Shown: positions 61,780 through 64,000 of the stretch, piece by piece | Numbering within the stretch: position 1 is the stretch's first letter | Layout of the letters: each line of letters starts with the position of its first letter | Assembly: GCF_002179965.1 (NCBI RefSeq) | Contig: NZ_NGUQ01000033.1 | Coordinates: forward strand, 124,001 to 188,000 | Direction of reading: 5' to 3' | DNA length: 64,000 nucleotides | Source of the DNA: Pandoraea sp. PE-S2T-3 | GTDB taxonomy: Bacteria > Pseudomonadota > Gammaproteobacteria > Burkholderiales > Burkholderiaceae | Position numbers and translations under genes: made by a program | Notes under the pieces: model-generated | Database searches by the model: none | What the model saw: the letters and a program-made list of their open reading frames with translations, nothing else | What the model was told of the DNA's origin: nothing

Positions 61780-63060
61780 ATGTCTGCCTCTGCACGTCCC
61801 AACGCTGCCCTCACTGCCGATATCGCTGGCTCGACGCCGGTATCCGCCCTATCCCGCTCCCGCCGCCAGTGGCTTCGCACCGGAGTCCTCGCACTGACGG
61901 CGGCCGGCATGTCGTTCGCGAGCATCACTAGCTATGCGGCGGACACGGTCAAGATCGGCCTCGTCACCGCGCTCTCCGGCCAGTCGGCGCGCGCAGGTGA
62001 AGCGCTCACGCGCGGCATGACGATCGCCATCGACGAGATCAACGCGAGTGGCGGCGTGGTCGGCGGCCGCAAACTCGAACTGGTGCGCCGCGATGACGAG
62101 GGCAACCCCGCCAAAGGCGTGCTCGCCGCACGCGAGCTGATCTACAAGGACAAGGTGGCGGTGCTCTTCGGCGGACTGGATACGCCGGTCTCGATGGCCA
62201 TCGTGCCGATCGCCAATCAGGAGAAAGTGCCGTTCATGGGGCCGTGGGCCGCCGGCACGCCGATCACCCGTAACGGGGCCAATCCGAACTATGTGTTCCG
62301 CGTGTCGGCCGTCGACGAGATCGTCGACGGGGCGATGGTGAACTACGCGCAGCAGACGTTCGGTGCGAAAAAGCTCGGCCTGATTCTCGTGAACAACCCG
62401 TGGGGCGAGTCGAACGAGAAAGGCATCGTCGCGGCACTCGCCGCCAAGGGCATGAAGCCCGCCGCCGTCGAGAAGTTCGAGGCGAACGATGTGGACGTCA
62501 CGCCGCAACTGGGGCGCCTGAAGGCTGCTGGCGCGGACACCTTGCTGATGGTCGGGAACGTCGGTCCGTCGGCACAGGTGGTGAAGTCGCTCGACCGCAT
62601 GGGCTGGAAGGTGCCTATCGTCTCGCATTGGGGCCCCGCAGGCGGGCGCTTCACCGAGCTGGCCGGCCCCAACGCCAAGACCGTGCACTTCGTGCAGACG
62701 TATAGCTTCTTCGGCGCGACGTCGCCGGTGAGCACACGCGTCGTCGCCGCCCTCAAGGCGAAGTATTCGGACATCAAGGGCGCCGACGACATCACCCCGG
62801 CCGTGGGTGTCGCCAATGCCTACGACGCGATGCGTCTCACCGCGCTCGCCATCGACAAAGCCGGTTCGACCAACGGCGATGCGATCCGCACGGGCTTCTA
62901 CAAGATCGACCGCTACGACGGGCTCATCAAGACCTACGTGAAGCCTTTCAGTGAGCAGCAGCACGACGCGCTGTCGGCACAAGACTACGTGTGGGCGCAG
63001 TTCATCGACAACCGCATCGTGCCGGTGGCACCGGCGGGCGCGAAAGTCGCGGCGAAGTAA
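61780..63060 (+). CDS. Liv-type ABC substrate-binding protein
   Basis: The 426-residue protein has an unusually long leader: a polar stretch (1-27), a basic RSRRQWLR segment, then the hydrophobic signal (about 33-53, ending SYAAD), which resembles a Tat-like or late-starting signal. The mature domain begins VKIGLVTALSGQSARAGEAL and is a family-4 (Leu/Ile/Val-type) periplasmic receptor. Such receptors bind branched-chain amino acids, amides or urea. The start at 61780 has a GGAG Shine-Dalgarno 7 bases upstream. It leads the importer operon and lies downstream of a sigma-54-type promoter. Confidence 0.9.
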   Translation: MSASARPNAALTADIAGSTPVSALSRSRRQWLRTGVLALTAAGMSFASITSYAADTVKIGLVTALSGQSARAGEALTRGMTIAIDEINASGGVVGGRKLELVRRDDEGNPAKGVLAARELIYKDKVAVLFGGLDTPVSMAIVPIANQEKVPFMGPWAAGTPITRNGANPNYVFRVSAVDEIVDGAMVNYAQQTFGAKKLGLILVNNPWGESNEKGIVAALAAKGMKPAAVEKFEANDVDVTPQLGRLKAAGADTLLMVGNVGPSAQVVKSLDRMGWKVPIVSHWGPAGGRFTELAGPNAKTVHFVQTYSFFGATSPVSTRVVAALKAKYSDIKGADDITPAVGVANAYDAMRLTALAIDKAGSTNGDAIRTGFYKIDRYDGLIKTYVKPFSEQQHDALSAQDYVWAQFIDNRIVPVAPAGAKVAAK

Positions 63061-63117
63061 GTCACACCGTTGGGCTAACGAACGGGCGCCGCGATGCGGC
63101 GTCCCGGAGGACTTTTC

Positions 63118-63996
63118 ATGCAATGGATCTCGGCGCTGGTCGCCGGCCTGGGGCTCGGCAGTATGTACGGCCTCATGGCGCTCGGCTTTCATCTGACGTT
63201 CGCCGTGAGTGCGACGGTCAATTTCGCGCAGGGCAGCTCGATGATGCTGGGCGCCGTGCTGGCGTACACGTTCGCACAGACGCTCGGCTGGCCGATGCCG
63301 CTGGCGATCGTCGCGGCACTGGTTCTTTGCGCCGTCTATGGGCTGGTGGTCGAACGGCTTGCCGTGCAGCCGTTCGTGCGGCGCGGATCCAGCGCATGGC
63401 TGATGGCGACCGTGGCGCTGGGCATCGTGCTCGACAACCTCGTCATGCTGACGTTCGGCACGGAGCCGCGCAGCCTGCCCTCGCCGCTTGCACAAAGCTC
63501 GCTGCAAATCGGTGACGCCGGTCTCGGCGTCTATCCGTTGCAACTGCTGATCCCGGTCGTCGGTCTCGCACTCGCCGCGCTGCTGCATTACGTGTTGCGC
63601 CGCTCACGCTGGGGTGTCGCTATGCTCGCCGTGGTGCAGAACCGCGACGCCGCCCGCCTCATGGGCATTCCCATTCAACGCACGATCGCCGCAGCGTTTG
63701 CCGTCTCGACGCTGCTCGCCGGTATCGCGGGCGTGCTGATCGCGCCGCTGTTCAACGTGCAGGCCGATATGGGGACGGTCTTTGGCCTCAAGGCGTTCGC
63801 CGTGGCAATTCTCGGCGGCTTGTCGAGCGCGTGGGGCGTCATGATTGCCGGGCTGCTGTTCGGTGTGGCCGAAGCGATGATCACCGCGACGCTCGGGTCG
63901 GGCTACACACAAATCATCACGTTCGGTCTGGTCATTGTGTTGCTGGCCATGCGGCCGGACGGCATTTTCGGTCGCGCGGAGGTGCGCAAAGTATGA
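63118..63996 (+). CDS. Liv-type ABC permease, LivH-like
   Basis: The 292-residue protein is a LivH/UrtB-type inner-membrane permease with about eight segments. It shows GLGLGSMYGLMALGFHLTFA near the N-terminus and the conserved SAWGVMIAGLLFGVAEAM near the C-terminus. The Shine-Dalgarno GGAGG precedes the ATG by 6 bases. The frame is open from 63094. Its stop overlaps the next start as ATGA, showing coupling to a following LivM-type gene. Confidence 0.9.
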   Translation: MQWISALVAGLGLGSMYGLMALGFHLTFAVSATVNFAQGSSMMLGAVLAYTFAQTLGWPMPLAIVAALVLCAVYGLVVERLAVQPFVRRGSSAWLMATVALGIVLDNLVMLTFGTEPRSLPSPLAQSSLQIGDAGLGVYPLQLLIPVVGLALAALLHYVLRRSRWGVAMLAVVQNRDAARLMGIPIQRTIAAAFAVSTLLAGIAGVLIAPLFNVQADMGTVFGLKAFAVAILGGLSSAWGVMIAGLLFGVAEAMITATLGSGYTQIITFGLVIVLLAMRPDGIFGRAEVRKV

Positions 63997-64000
63997 GTGA
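63993..64000 (+). CDS. start of following gene, probably LivM-type permease (partial)
   Basis: An ATG at 63993 overlaps the LivH-like stop in the ATGA arrangement and begins MS before the window ends. In Liv-type operons the second permease (LivM) normally follows here. Only two codons are visible, so the identity rests on gene order. Confidence 0.45.

Noticed and set aside
61849-63588. A 579-codon open frame antisense to the Liv-type genes
   Set aside because: Composition is the same low-information Arg/His pattern and the opposite strand has two well-supported genes with ribosome sites.
1-64000. Mobile elements, CRISPR arrays, tRNA or rRNA genes
   Set aside because: No repeated spacers, transposase or integrase genes, terminal inverted repeats with target duplications, or RNA-gene signatures were seen, although a tRNA search by program was not possible.

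Overview
The window is high-G+C, gene-dense bacterial chromosome with no rRNA, tRNA, CRISPR, prophage or insertion-sequence signature that I could find. The gene families suggest a beta-proteobacterium of the Burkholderiales, perhaps Pandoraea-like. They include a GTG-started 16-strand-type porin, an aromatic-acid:H+ symporter, short type-2 ArgC, many LysR regulators, Pot-type and Liv-type ABC importers, and paired DUF3311/sodium-solute symporters. The genus is an inference, not a measurement.

Layout. (a) 1-1954: a partial gene and an exported isochorismatase-fold hydrolase, divergent from a LysR gene. (b) 1987-18387: a minus-strand sugar-phosphate operon pgi-gnd-HAD-tkt-pgm, divergent from a very large cyclic beta-1,2-glucan synthase gene (about 2900 codons). 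Its leader carries a perfect 24-bp palindrome and two mutually exclusive hairpins. (c) 18427-23893: porin, aromatic-acid symporter, a dimeric-barrel protein and a zinc alcohol dehydrogenase, with a LysR gene. (d) 23948-34436: an FMO-like monooxygenase/RidA/DUF1028/M20 operon, divergent through a LysR gene from a five-gene operon of a Rieske oxygenase and a Pot-type ABC importer. (e) 34451-39189: a YaiI protein, argC with a divergent LysR gene, an orphan protein with tandem SPR..QR repeats like polymorphic or injected toxins, and an intradiol dioxygenase. (f) 39408-45635: a Pot-type ABC operon ending in a proline-racemase-family enzyme with an altered active site, divergent from a GlxA/AraC regulator. 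(g) 45724-57414: two DUF3311/sodium-solute symporter modules flanking a type-2 lumazine synthase and an M20 amidohydrolase, then aldehyde dehydrogenase, MFS exporter or importer, flavin reductase and LLM monooxygenase, divergent from an XRE-cupin regulator and an Asp/Glu racemase. (h) 57440-58745: a membrane protein and a TetR gene, each with a matching palindromic operator. (i) 58815-64000: a PuuE-like deacetylase/GntR/flavoprotein operon, divergent from a Liv-type ABC importer that has a sigma-54-type promoter and a possible NtrC site.

Taken together the region is a catabolic and nutrient-uptake island: importers paired with oxygenases, hydrolases and dedicated regulators. The nitrogen theme is strong (amidohydrolases, RidA, proline racemase, PuuE-like enzyme, sigma-54 promoter). 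The best candidates for new biology are the orphan toxin-like protein at 37086-38333, the Cys-to-Gly proline-racemase homologue at 39408-40421, the lumazine synthase embedded beside a flavin-dependent monooxygenase system, and the hairpin leader of the glucan synthase gene.
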